Below are positions 32,096 to 40,253 of a DNA stretch of 40,356 nt, one piece after another. The translations under genes and the position numbers were made by a program. The DNA lies in assembly GCA_019414345.1 (NCBI GenBank), contig DXMF01000001.1, positions 1 through 40,356 of the forward strand. The letters are read 5' to 3'. The stretch's first letter is position 1. Each line of letters opens with the position of its first letter. The notes beneath the pieces are model-generated. The model saw only the letters and a program-made list of their open reading frames with translations. It had not been told where the DNA came from and made no database searches. The DNA is from Collinsella sp. Lineage in GTDB: Bacteria > Actinomycetota > Coriobacteriia > Coriobacteriales > Coriobacteriaceae.

Positions 32096-32126
32096 CTAGT
32101 CGTTTAAGAACGTCCCCAATGACTAG
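32096..32126. repeat. GGGGACG element (unit C), inverted relative to the ade copy
   Basis: CTAGTC and GACTAG bound the unit. Read on the reverse strand it carries GGGGACGTTCTTAAAC and matches 31091-31121 at 27 of 31 positions. Its right end covers the TAG stop of the reverse HAD gene. Confidence 0.75.
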
Positions 32127-32965
32127 GCGCGGGCGGCCATGATGGTGCGGGCGACGCCGTCGTGGTCGTTGTCGTATTCGGTGATGGCGTCGGCGGCCTC
32201 GCGATCCTCGGGCTCGGCGTTGATCATGGCCATGCCGTGGCCCGCTGCCTGCAGCATGGGAATGTCGTTGATGTTGTCGCCGAACGCCCAGGCGTCGGCG
32301 AGACGCTCACCCAGGTGCTCGCATAGCCACGTGAGGGCCGTTCCCTTGGTGGCGCCTTCGCCCATAACCTCGATATTCATGGCGTACGAACGCGTGACCT
32401 CAATGCCTCCGAGCTTGTCGAGCGCCGCCGCGATGGCGTCGCGATCGGCGGGGTCGTGCCAGTACATAGCGATGCGTTCGAGCGTCTCGACCTCGTCGAT
32501 TTTGCTGTCGATATCCATGTCGATCGGCGTTCGTGTGCGCTTGAGCGAAGCCGCGATGTGGGGGTCGCCGCCACAGAACTCATCCAGACGCCCGTATAAC
32601 GAGCGGGGGAGGAAGCACTGCCCATCCGCGAAGATATCGAAGGTCACATCGTGGCCGGCGGCAATGCGATGGATGCGGTGGGCAATGCCACGGTCGAGCG
32701 GACGGCTCAAGATGCACGTGGCGCGCGAGGCATCGGTGGGCGTATCCTCGTCGAGCTGCCAGACGCTGGCGCCGTTGGCACAGACCGCGTAGTGCACGGC
32801 GGGATGGGCGAGAATGGGCTTAAAGATGCCCGACAGCGGACGCCCCGTGCAGGGAACAAACTCGATGCTACGATGTGCGAGCTCGTCGAGCATTGCCCAA
32901 GTGGCGTCGCTCATCTGCTTATCGCTCGTCAGCAGCGTTCCGTCCATATCGGAAAACACAATCAT
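32123..32965 (-). CDS. Cof-type HAD-IIB hydrolase
   Basis: This 280-residue HAD phosphatase has D6 and D8 in FSDMDGTLL, the VPCTGRPLSG second motif, and the acidic FGDNINDIPML loop near the C-terminus; the cap domain lies between. It is a distant relative of the gene at 31221, in convergent orientation, and not a recent duplicate. AAAGGG lies about ten bases before the ATG. The substrate is unknown. Confidence 0.9.
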   Translation of the reverse strand: MIVFSDMDGTLLTSDKQMSDATWAMLDELAHRSIEFVPCTGRPLSGIFKPILAHPAVHYAVCANGASVWQLDEDTPTDASRATCILSRPLDRGIAHRIHRIAAGHDVTFDIFADGQCFLPRSLYGRLDEFCGGDPHIAASLKRTRTPIDMDIDSKIDEVETLERIAMYWHDPADRDAIAAALDKLGGIEVTRSYAMNIEVMGEGATKGTALTWLCEHLGERLADAWAFGDNINDIPMLQAAGHGMAMINAEPEDREAADAITEYDNDHDGVARTIMAARA

Positions 32966-32987
32966 TTGATGCAGCCCTTTCTACTGG

Positions 32988-33027
32988 CAAAAAAGCGTGG
33001 CCAAGGGCTTGGGTCCCTGGCCACGCT
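32988..33027 (-). terminator. Terminator after citrate synthase
   Basis: AGCGTGGCCA (32994-33003) pairs with TGGCCACGCT (33018-33027), with extra inner pairs. On the reverse strand a run of six T residues follows. Confidence 0.9.
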
Positions 33028-33050
33028 CAAGATCTATAACGGTCCGCGTC

Positions 33051-34469
33051 CTATCGGTCGGCGAGTGGCTTGTACTCCAGCGGCTCGATAACCGGGCGGT
33101 AGGCGGGGCGAATAATACGGTGCGCGCAGAAGAGCTCTTCCATGCGGTGTGCCGACCAGCCGGCCATGCGGGCGACGGCGAATAGCGGCGTAAAAAGCGT
33201 CTCGGGTACACCGAGCATCTTGTAGATAAAGCCCGTGTACAGGTCGATGTTGGCGCAGATAGGCTTGGTCATGCCGTGGTCGCGCATCACCTGCGGTGCC
33301 AGGCGCTCGATGCGCTCGATGAGCGCGAACTCATCGCCCAGGTCCTTCTTGGCGGCAAGCGTGCGCGCGTATCGGCGGCACACCTCGGCGCGCGGGTCGC
33401 TCAGCGTGTAGACGGCGTGGCCCATACCGTAGATGAGACCCGTGCCGTCGAAGGCCTGCTTGTCGAGGATCTTGCCCAGGTAGGCTGCGACCTCGTCCTC
33501 GTCCTCCCAATTGGAGACATGCGCACGGATGTCCTCGTGCATGGACACGACCTTGGCGTTGGCGCCGCCGTGGCGCGGACCCTTGAGCGAGCCGATGGCC
33601 GCGGCGTAGGCGGAATACGGGTCGGTGGCCGAGGAGGACAGCACGCGGCAGGCAAACGTGGAGTTGTTGCCGCCGCCGTGCTCGGCATGCAGCATGAGCA
33701 TCACGTCGAGCAGCATGGCTTCGTCGCGGGTGAATGCCATGCCGCCGCGCAACACCTGCAGGATGGTCTCGGCGGTGGAGAGGCCGGGTGTGGGGTGCGG
33801 TACATGAACCTCGGAGCCACGGCGCTTGGCGACCGAGGCCATATGCGCGAAGGCGGCGATGCGGGGGAGACGGGCGAGCATGGAGATGGCGACGTCGATT
33901 TCGTGCTCGGGTGTAATGGCGTCGGGCTCGGCGTCGAAGGCGTAGAGCAGCAGCACGGCGCGCTGAAGCGCATTCATGATGCTCGACGACACCGTGGTCA
34001 TGGGGAACTCTTTGACGTACTCGTCGCTCAGGTGCCTAAAAGCGCCCAGACGTCCGCAAAAACCGTCGAGCTCCTCTTTGTTGGGCAGCGAGCCCGTGAT
34101 GAGCAGGTAGGCGACCTCTTCGTAGCCATAGCGATTCTCGGCCTGGGCGTTGTTGACCAGGTCCTCGATGCTGTAGCCGCGCAGCGTAAGCTTGCCCTGG
34201 TCGGGCACGACTTTGCCGTCGACCTTGTTGTAGCCGTGCACGTCCGAGATGCGGGTAAGGCCCGCGACCACGCCCGAGCCGTCGGCATTGCGCAGGCCGC
34301 GCTTGACGTTGTGCTCTACGAAAAGGCCCTCGTCGTACGGGGCGGTCGGCAGGCCGTGGTAGAGGTTTTCGCTTTCGGGCGAAATCTGACGGCTCGCCTC
34401 GTAATCCAGAACCAGGCGGCTCAGGTGGTCGTCGAAGCGATAGTAGATTTTCTTGGCGTCGTAGGCCAT
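33051..34469 (-). CDS. gltA: Citrate synthase
   Basis: This 472-residue protein condenses oxaloacetate with acetyl-CoA. The catalytic set is visible: H264 in HAEHGGGNNSTF, H351 in GMGHAVY and D409 in NIDLYTGFIY, with GPRHGGANAKV as the CoA/oxaloacetate segment. It is longer than the usual 370-430 residues because of an N-terminal extension of about 60 residues. In a fermentative anaerobe it probably serves glutamate synthesis. Use of propionyl-CoA (2-methylcitrate synthase) cannot be excluded, but no prp genes are near. The ACT-domain gene lies 77 bases upstream on the same strand and may share the transcript. Confidence 0.92.
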   Translation of the reverse strand: MAYDAKKIYYRFDDHLSRLVLDYEASRQISPESENLYHGLPTAPYDEGLFVEHNVKRGLRNADGSGVVAGLTRISDVHGYNKVDGKVVPDQGKLTLRGYSIEDLVNNAQAENRYGYEEVAYLLITGSLPNKEELDGFCGRLGAFRHLSDEYVKEFPMTTVSSSIMNALQRAVLLLYAFDAEPDAITPEHEIDVAISMLARLPRIAAFAHMASVAKRRGSEVHVPHPTPGLSTAETILQVLRGGMAFTRDEAMLLDVMLMLHAEHGGGNNSTFACRVLSSSATDPYSAYAAAIGSLKGPRHGGANAKVVSMHEDIRAHVSNWEDEDEVAAYLGKILDKQAFDGTGLIYGMGHAVYTLSDPRAEVCRRYARTLAAKKDLGDEFALIERIERLAPQVMRDHGMTKPICANIDLYTGFIYKMLGVPETLFTPLFAVARMAGWSAHRMEELFCAHRIIRPAYRPVIEPLEYKPLADR

Positions 34470-34546
34470 GCGCGCTCCTCTCCGGTTCGCTTTGGGGCTG
34501 CGCGCTTGGACGATATGACGTCAAGCTGCCCCGAGCGGCCTGTTCG

Positions 34547-34834
34547 CTACAGGCGGTACATAAAGTTGAAGACGTCCTCGCGCTGGATGGACACGTTGAC
34601 GCCCGAAAGCTCGCCGGCCTCGGCCAGCGCCTTCTGCAGCTCGGCGAAGTCGAGCTTGGACTCGGCGGTATCGGCCAGCATGGTCATGGTGAAGATGTCC
34701 TCGATAATGGACTGCGTGATGTCGCGGATGTCGACGTTGGCCTCGCCTAGGACACGGGTGACGCCGGCGACGATGCCGGGGCGGTTCTTGCCAAGGACGG
34801 TGATGACGATACGGGAGGACGAGATCTCGGCCAT
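34547..34834 (-). CDS. ACT domain-containing protein (UPF0237 type)
   Basis: This 95-residue protein holds a single ACT domain (RIVITVLGKNRPGIVAGVTR, then NVDIRDITQSIIEDIFTM). Free-standing ACT proteins of this family are thought to sense amino acids. GAAAGGG precedes the ATG. Its partner is unknown; in many Gram-positives it is followed by a PFL-like DUF711 gene, but here by citrate synthase. Confidence 0.9.
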   Translation of the reverse strand: MAEISSSRIVITVLGKNRPGIVAGVTRVLGEANVDIRDITQSIIEDIFTMTMLADTAESKLDFAELQKALAEAGELSGVNVSIQREDVFNFMYRL

Positions 34835-35230
34835 GGGAAACCCTTTCGCGTGATTGCGGCGCGCGCGGGGCGCTCCGCTACGGTACAGTGTTCATCATTG
34901 TACCTGTCTGGCGCAAAAAAGGCGCGCTCGCTGCGGCGTTACATGCCTGCAACATGAGCGTAAGGGGGAAGGCCGTACGGGGAAGAGCCGTCTGGCGCGT
35001 GTCCGGCTCGTGTTGGGTTGATTTCCGATCTCAGCCGAACACATTGAGCGGACAGGCCGTTCCCGCAGTCAGCCGAACGCCTCCGACGGCTGATTCCGAA
35101 CTGGAAGCGGAGGGCATCCCCACCCTTCGGTAGGGGATACCGCTCCGCGGCGCATGCCGCGGGCGGCGCCCCTATCGGACCACCGTGACCTCAGTTGGGA
35201 TGGGCCCAGCACTGCCGCGTACTCGGTGAG
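34835..35230. other. 396-base gene-free structured stretch
   Basis: No convincing gene is seen. The direct repeat TCAGCCGAAC occurs at 35031-35040 and 35069-35078. TCAGCCG (35069-35075) pairs with CGGCTGA (35087-35093). A large hairpin at about 35107-35148 has GCGGAG/CTCCGC ends and inner ATCCCC/GGGGAT pairing around a TTCGG loop. It could be a small structured RNA, the attachment region of the lost element marked by the recombinase remnant, or decaying sequence. The promoter of the ACT-gltA genes should lie at its left end. Confidence 0.4.
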
Positions 35231-35956
35231 CTAGAGCCAACTGTTCGTCTTCACGTCGCGTATGGCGATATTTCGGTCGTCCGGCTCGGTGATGCCGTAG
35301 CCGAACGCCTGGAGCGTCTCGATGGACTCCTGGATCCTCTGTTGGAACATGGGACCCGGATCGACCCTCGGCCCGAGGTGCCCGCGCCAAAGGCACGGCG
35401 TGGCGCGCAGCATGTTATGGATTTTGGAGATGGGCTCGATGTCGGCGTAGACGTTGAGCGTCGCCATGGCGTCCTTGTGGCCGAGGATCGACTGCAGCGC
35501 TTTGATGTCGCCGCCGTGGCGGATCCACTGCGTCGCGAAGGTGTGGCGCAGGCCGTGGAACGTGATCAGCTCGTCGTTGGTGCCCATGAGGCCGTTGGTC
35601 TCCGAGAACGTCTTGAACGCTCTGCGGATATAGCTTGTCGTCGCGAAGGTCGCGCCCGGCTCCGACAGGATGTAGCAGTCCCCGATCTCGACCGCCCCGG
35701 TAAGGCCGCGCAAGCGCAGCTTTCCGCAGTCGATCTCGTGGGTCTCCTTCAGGAAGGGGAGTAGGCCGACCGGGTCGATGGGGATACCCCTGGCGTCATG
35801 GGTCTTGGTGTCCTTGATGAACGAACCCATTCCCTTCGCGTACGCCACCGAGTGTCTGATCGAGATCAGGCCCGTCTCGAAATCCACATCGCACCACCGA
35901 AGGCCGCAGACCTCGCCGATTCGCATCCCCGTGTGCAGGGCGAGTACGACCGCCCT
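35231..35956 (-). pseudogene. Tyrosine recombinase/integrase, 5'-truncated
   Basis: Only the catalytic C-terminal domain is present: GMRIGEVCGLRWCDVDF (first arginine), ITFHGLRHTFATQW, LGHKDAMATLNVYAD (active tyrosine). The DNA-binding N-terminus is missing. In the same reading frame the sequence is open up to the TAG that ends the XRE gene; the first residues after that TAG (RAVVLALHTG) already align with the catalytic domain. The internal ATG at 35926 has no ribosome site. I therefore call it a remnant left by a deletion that joined it to the XRE gene. It marks a former integrative element. Confidence 0.75.
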
Positions 35957-36208
35957 CTAATCCTCGGCGGACCAATCGAGTCCGAACTCCTTTCGGGCAT
36001 CCTCTTCGCTCATGACTTCGAGAAGGTCTCCGGGTTGGCAACGAAGGGCGAGGCATAGCTGCTCGAGTGTGTTGAAGCGAATGCCGCGAATATGCCCTTT
36101 TTTAATACGGGACAGGTTCACGGGCGTGGTTCCAATCCTTTCGGCAAGTTCGTTCGAGGAAATCTTTCGCTCGGCCATGATCTTGTCGAGGCGAACAATT
36201 ACGGGCAT
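35957..36208 (-). CDS. XRE-family HTH regulator (DUF2975 partner)
   Basis: This 83-residue protein is a single Cro/CI-type helix-turn-helix: VRLDKIMAERKISSNELAER, then IGTTPVNLSRIKKG and TLEQLCLALRCQPGDLLEV. Small regulators of this type are commonly paired with DUF2975 membrane proteins, as here (9-base gap). AAGGA precedes the ATG. It probably represses its own promoter, where a perfect palindrome overlaps the -10 box. The integrase remnant follows in frame, separated only by the TAG stop. The last residues (FGLDWSAED) may be native or come from the junction. Confidence 0.88.
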   Translation of the reverse strand: MPVIVRLDKIMAERKISSNELAERIGTTPVNLSRIKKGHIRGIRFNTLEQLCLALRCQPGDLLEVMSEEDARKEFGLDWSAED

Positions 36209-36217
36209 GGCGTTTCC

Positions 36218-36730
36218 TTACGCAATCTCGTCGGAGTCGAGGTACAGCTCTCGGGCGTACAAGAAGAGCTGGGAAAGCATGAACAGGACGATGCCGAGAA
36301 CCAGAGAGGTCCAATCGAATGATGAAGCGATCTCTTGGGCGCCGACGGCCCCCTCGCCGCCAAACATCGAAACGGAGGTTTTGAGTGAGCCGGCGTAGAG
36401 GCTGGTGGCAGCTTGAACAACGAAGAGAATGCCGAGCACCTTCAAGCATGTCGCAGACCCTTTCTTGAAGGGGTCTCCGCTCTTGATCGTCCACACGAGA
36501 ACGGCGCTGAGGATGGTCGTAGCGATACCGATGACGGCAGGGACCAATGTCGAGATCGCAAGGGCTGGATACGCGGGGGAGTCTGCAATTACAGGGTTGT
36601 CGAGCACTTCGATTGCTGGCTTTAAGGAGAACGCCACTTGTGCGATGGCGGTGGCGCAAAGGGTCGCAGAGGCTATCGCACATGCGATGCGGAAGGAATG
36701 AAGCCGGGGAGTGCGATTGTCGGAACTCAT
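36218..36730 (-). CDS. DUF2975-like membrane protein
   Basis: This 170-residue protein has four predicted membrane segments (about 14-34, 57-82, 94-115, 140-161) and the DUF2975 arrangement; the short polar loop after segment 2 carries KSGDPFKKG. GGAGG precedes the ATG at 36730. It is co-transcribed with the XRE gene. The function of DUF2975 proteins is not established; pairing with an XRE repressor suggests a membrane-stress or signal-sensing switch. It is divergent from the peptide/ABC operon and may control it. Confidence 0.78.
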   Translation of the reverse strand: MSSDNRTPRLHSFRIACAIASATLCATAIAQVAFSLKPAIEVLDNPVIADSPAYPALAISTLVPAVIGIATTILSAVLVWTIKSGDPFKKGSATCLKVLGILFVVQAATSLYAGSLKTSVSMFGGEGAVGAQEIASSFDWTSLVLGIVLFMLSQLFLYARELYLDSDEIA

Positions 36731-36768
36731 AATAACCTCCGAAGAATTTAAAAAACTCAGGTTACTTT

Positions 36769-36802
36769 TTAACAGTTTATGTTAAATTGACTTTGCAGGC
36801 AA
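36769..36802 (-). promoter_or_regulatory. Promoter and operator of the DUF2975-XRE operon
   Basis: On the reverse strand TTGCCT (36802-36797) and TAAACT (36779-36774) are 17 bases apart. TTAACA-GTTTA-TGTTAA (36769-36785), a perfect 6-bp palindrome, covers the -10 box, an ideal position for repression by the XRE protein. A second palindrome, CAGCATGCTG, lies at 36810-36819. On the + strand TTGACT (36787-36792) could serve the peptide gene, but its -10 is poor. Confidence 0.55.
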
Positions 36803-36850
36803 GTAATCACAGCATGCTGCAACCGAAACCCCTCTAGATTGGAGAGGATT

Positions 36851-37216
36851 ATGTTCAGTACTGTTAAGTCGTGTAAGCTCTTGGTTTTCCTCGGCCTCGC
36901 TCTTTGTCTGTTGCTGCCGGGAGCCCCCGCTTTTGCGGATACCCCGATGCCTCCTTCCCAGGAGAGCAGCCAGTGTGCCCTCGTTGAGCCCCTCGGGTAT
37001 ACGGACGACGTCGTCGATACCTACTGGAGCTACAGCTGTCCTCGCGGCGTAAGCGGGCACAGCATCTCGATGTTCAACATCTCTTACAAGACGATCTCCT
37101 ACCGAAATGGCTATCGCCGATCCGCGCATCATAGGGAATCCCGCCTCGCTGCAATGTGCTCCTGTGGTGTTCTTGGCACAACTGATAAATGGCAATTTGT
37201 CTATAGCACCTACTAG
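36851..37216 (+). CDS. Small secreted cysteine-containing peptide (lactococcin-972-like candidate)
   Basis: This 121-residue protein has a clear signal peptide: basic start, hydrophobic LLVFLGLALCLLLPG and an AFA cleavage site at 27-29. The mature part, about 92 residues, has four cysteines (C42, C63, C103, C105) and many Tyr, Ser and His residues. Its C-terminal half (SYRNGYRRSAHHRES, ending WQFVYSTY) recalls the Tyr/His/Ser pattern and aromatic end of lactococcin 972, though the cysteines are not typical. GGAGAGG lies seven bases before the ATG at 36851. The next genes encode a large membrane protein and an ABC ATPase, the usual order of lactococcin-972 clusters. The bacteriocin role is inference. 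Confidence 0.7.
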   Translation: MFSTVKSCKLLVFLGLALCLLLPGAPAFADTPMPPSQESSQCALVEPLGYTDDVVDTYWSYSCPRGVSGHSISMFNISYKTISYRNGYRRSAHHRESRLAAMCSCGVLGTTDKWQFVYSTY

Positions 37217-37226
37217 ATGCGAGGAA

Positions 37227-37249
37227 GGGCCGAGCATTTTGTTCGGCCC
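37227..37249 (+). other. Hairpin between peptide and membrane-protein genes
   Basis: GGGCCGAGC (37227-37235) pairs with GTTCGGCCC (37241-37249), one G-U pair, with a 5-base loop. It starts 10 bases after the peptide stop and lacks a T-run. It could attenuate transcription so that peptide is made in excess over transporter. Confidence 0.65.
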
Positions 37250-37282
37250 CTCTGTTCCGACTGGATGAGGTTAAGGTTGACG

Positions 37283-39505
37283 ATGAATATGCTCAAAATC
37301 TCGAAGGCGATCTTTAGGTCGCTTCTCTCCTCCAGGTCGCTCTGTGTTGTCGTTGTTGCGTTGATGGTTCTTTGTGCTCTGCCCGTCTTCAGGAGCGCGG
37401 CTGGCATCGACGGACGGGTCGAATACCTCGAGTCGGGAATAACCCGTGTTGAGCAGGAATTGTCAGCATCCTATGCGGATGCGCTTGTGAATGCGGGGGA
37501 GGACGGTGTCTATACCTCTTCATCAAGCATGCCCGCGCTTCTGTACCCTCTTGCCGCGGGACGTCTTATCTTGGCACCGCTCTCTCCCCTACTTCCGTTT
37601 CTGCAGATATCGGATGGAGAGTACACCTATTATGACGGATCGAAGGAGTACTTGCTATGGGTCGCAACGGCCGTTGCCGTCTCGTTCCTTGCCGCGCGTC
37701 TTAACAAACGTGAAAAGCTCATCATCCAGGCACCGATGGGCGAGCTGGGTAGACTTGTTGCATCGAGCGTATGGGCGAGTGTTTTTGCAATGCTTGCCGT
37801 CCTCGCCATCAATCTTCCAGGGATAATCGCCGCGCTTGTGAAGAATGGCCCGGGCTCGCCGTTCTATCCGATAGGCTACATTCAATATGCGACTCCGGTT
37901 ATCAAACCGGCTTGGCTGGTGTTCGCGCAGACGGCCATCTTGCAATTCTTGGTGGCAGCGTTCATCTCGCTTGTCGTTCACCTTGCCGTGAAGATTGCCA
38001 ATAACCCTACGCTTGGAATCGTGTTCGTATGTGCCCTGATGGGGGTGACGATGGTTCCCGGGTATTACGGAAGATCCATCGCTTTACGTGAGTTCGCCCT
38101 GTTGAATCCCCTTTCGTATGCGAACACCGAGTTGACCGTCGGCGCCTATAGCCCGTACCCGACAACGCAGATAGTGAATCTGCCCGGACTTTGCTTCGAG
38201 CGTGGCGCGATTACCCTCGTATGCGCAATCGGGATCGAGGTACTGGCAATTAGCCTGCTTTGCGTTGCTGGAAAGAGCGGCTGCGCGCGCCCGATGCCCC
38301 CGATTTGTCTTGAGAGAGGTTCCTTCACCGCATCGAGAGCGGCAACTCGTTCGAGCGCTTGTGCCTCCGCCGTTGCATACGTAAGAACGATGGGGAAACT
38401 GCTCCTGCATTCTCCTGCCCTCGCCGTATGCGCGATTGCAATGTCGACGACGATGCTGGCCCCGGCTCTGGTCGAGGTGTTTCCTGACGCTGATGACGTT
38501 TCCGCTGTTCGGTATAGGGATGGGGAGCTCCGTTCAATAGATCGGTATCTAGAGCAGAACGCTGCGAATATGGATGTCGAGGGCAAAACGGCCCTGGAAG
38601 ACATGCGAGATGCTCTTTCGGGTTTTGTGTACGCGCCTACGCCTGCGGAGGGGTTTCGAAGCCTTGCGACGTACGAGCGCGCTCGAGGCGAACTGGGCAC
38701 GGCAGATGCGACCCTCCTGCAATCGATCGGAATCGAGCCGGAGACTCCTTCTCGTGCGGAGGCGCGCGCCCTTCTGCTCGAGTCGATCGCGAGCTTGCCG
38801 GACCCCAAGGTTTACGAGTTAAGTACGAAGATGCCCCCATTAATCCTCCTTTCGTATCTCCAGGCAGCGCTTCCCTCCTTATTTTTGCTGTTGCCCGTGG
38901 TTGTCACATCGCTCGCGTGCACCCACCTGCAGTGTCGTTCCCTTCTGGTTCTCCAGATCCCCGCAACAGCGCATGTGCGTTTTCTGACGGCTGTTGCGCT
39001 GGCTCTCCTGCTTGGCTTGGTGCTGCTTTTGGTGTCGATGGTTCCCGCTGTCGTTGTGTCCGTGATTAAGAACGGTGCGGGTGGATCGGAGTATCCCGTC
39101 GCTCTCATTCGGGCGGGAGCTTCGACAACGTCCATGGTGGGGGAGGCGGTGTTGTGCAGTATTCCGTTGCTGGTCATGGCATACGGCGTGATTTCCGTCG
39201 TCGCTGCGTTGACAGCAGCGATTAGCCGCAACCCCGTTGTCACCGGAATGGTTTGCGCGGTTCTCTTGGTGTTGGGTTCGTTGAGCGCTCATGTTGAAAG
39301 CGTGGGCATGGGCGTCGCGCTGCTGGCTCCATTCGCCTCGTTTGATCCCGCTTCCCAGGTGGGGACGATTGGGTTCCTTGGGCGAGGGACGAACGCGATG
39401 CCTTTTGGAGAGGTCGTCGGCGCATCGGGCGCTCTGCTGGTGGTCTTGGGCGCCGTATCTCCGTTGATGGTGCGCCTGAGTGTTCCAAAGATCGAAAGGG
39501 GATGA
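37283..39505 (+). CDS. Tandemly duplicated 12-segment membrane protein (bacteriocin-associated ABC permease type)
   Basis: This 740-residue protein has two similar halves, each with one membrane segment, a long extracytoplasmic loop and then five more segments. Internal homology is visible at K187-NGPGSPFYP against K596-NGAGGSEYP; both follow a hydrophobic segment and precede another. The design matches permeases encoded beside lactococcin-972-type peptides and other duplicated ABC-2-like exporters. I chose ATG at 37283; the earlier ATG at 37217 would read through the hairpin. The stop is just before the ATPase gene. A role in peptide export or self-protection is inferred from gene order. Confidence 0.8.
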   Translation: MNMLKISKAIFRSLLSSRSLCVVVVALMVLCALPVFRSAAGIDGRVEYLESGITRVEQELSASYADALVNAGEDGVYTSSSSMPALLYPLAAGRLILAPLSPLLPFLQISDGEYTYYDGSKEYLLWVATAVAVSFLAARLNKREKLIIQAPMGELGRLVASSVWASVFAMLAVLAINLPGIIAALVKNGPGSPFYPIGYIQYATPVIKPAWLVFAQTAILQFLVAAFISLVVHLAVKIANNPTLGIVFVCALMGVTMVPGYYGRSIALREFALLNPLSYANTELTVGAYSPYPTTQIVNLPGLCFERGAITLVCAIGIEVLAISLLCVAGKSGCARPMPPICLERGSFTASRAATRSSACASAVAYVRTMGKLLLHSPALAVCAIAMSTTMLAPALVEVFPDADDVSAVRYRDGELRSIDRYLEQNAANMDVEGKTALEDMRDALSGFVYAPTPAEGFRSLATYERARGELGTADATLLQSIGIEPETPSRAEARALLLESIASLPDPKVYELSTKMPPLILLSYLQAALPSLFLLLPVVVTSLACTHLQCRSLLVLQIPATAHVRFLTAVALALLLGLVLLLVSMVPAVVVSVIKNGAGGSEYPVALIRAGASTTSMVGEAVLCSIPLLVMAYGVISVVAALTAAISRNPVVTGMVCAVLLVLGSLSAHVESVGMGVALLAPFASFDPASQVGTIGFLGRGTNAMPFGEVVGASGALLVVLGAVSPLMVRLSVPKIERG

Positions 39506-39510
39506 TCTCG

Positions 39511-40251
39511 ATGATTGACCTTCAAACGCTGACGATCTCTTATGGAAAGAAGGTGCTCGTAGATTCGGTGAACGCTGAGTTTGCCCCGGGTACGGTCTAC
39601 GGTCTCGTCGCTCCGAACGGGCATGGAAAGACGACGTTGCTGCGTGCGATGGCAGGTTTGCCGGGTCCTCGCGTGGACGGGGGCATCGTTCTGGATGAGG
39701 TGCAGGGTACGGGTGCGAGAGAGGTCCGTTCTATGATCTTCTATGCACCTGGTGAGGGAACGCTGCTGTATCCCGGATTGCGTGCGGAAGATCACCTCAA
39801 GATGGTTTGCGATATGTGGCCGCATGCTCGTGATATCGAGGAGGTAGTGGAGCAAACGCAGATAGGCGAGTTCGCGAAGATGAGGATCCGCGCTCTGAGC
39901 CAGGGTATGAAGCAGCAGCTTACCTTGGCGATTGCGTATGCGACGGGTGCGCGGTACCTCCTGTTGGATGAACCCATGAACGCGCTCGATCCCAGCAGGG
40001 TGGACTTGCATTCCGGGATTCTCAGGAAGCTGGCCGATTCTGGTACGTGCATCATCATGTCATCCCACATCTTGGATTCGGTCGATAGACTGTGCGATGA
40101 GATTCTGTTTTTGAAGGATGGGAGGCTCATTAGAAGCATTCCGCAAGATGATGCTGCGCCGAAGTCTCCCGGATCCCATTTCGCAAGGCCTGCCGGACGC
40201 GCCGAGGGTGCGCTAAGCGCGTATCGGCGGCTCTACGGAGAGGGCGGGTAG
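39511..40251 (+). CDS. ABC transporter ATP-binding protein
   Basis: This 246-residue ATPase has Walker A APNGHGKTT (34-42; the first glycine is alanine), a signature LSQGM (129-133) in place of LSGGQ, Walker B YLLLDEP with D153 and E154, and an H-loop SSHILDS. It would drive the duplicated membrane protein. I chose ATG at 39511, nine bases after AAAGGGG; an in-frame ATG at 39502 overlaps the permease stop but has no spacing. The C-terminal 40 residues after the ATPase core look disordered. Confidence 0.92.
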   Translation: MIDLQTLTISYGKKVLVDSVNAEFAPGTVYGLVAPNGHGKTTLLRAMAGLPGPRVDGGIVLDEVQGTGAREVRSMIFYAPGEGTLLYPGLRAEDHLKMVCDMWPHARDIEEVVEQTQIGEFAKMRIRALSQGMKQQLTLAIAYATGARYLLLDEPMNALDPSRVDLHSGILRKLADSGTCIIMSSHILDSVDRLCDEILFLKDGRLIRSIPQDDAAPKSPGSHFARPAGRAEGALSAYRRLYGEGG

Positions 40252-40253
40252 AA

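Noticed and set aside
34888..35133. 81-residue open frame on the + strand in the gene-free stretch
   Set aside because: No ribosome site, odd composition, no recognisable motif, and it runs through repeats and hairpins.
35195..35764. 189-residue open frame on the + strand
   Set aside because: It is antisense to the recombinase catalytic domain, which has clear active-site motifs.
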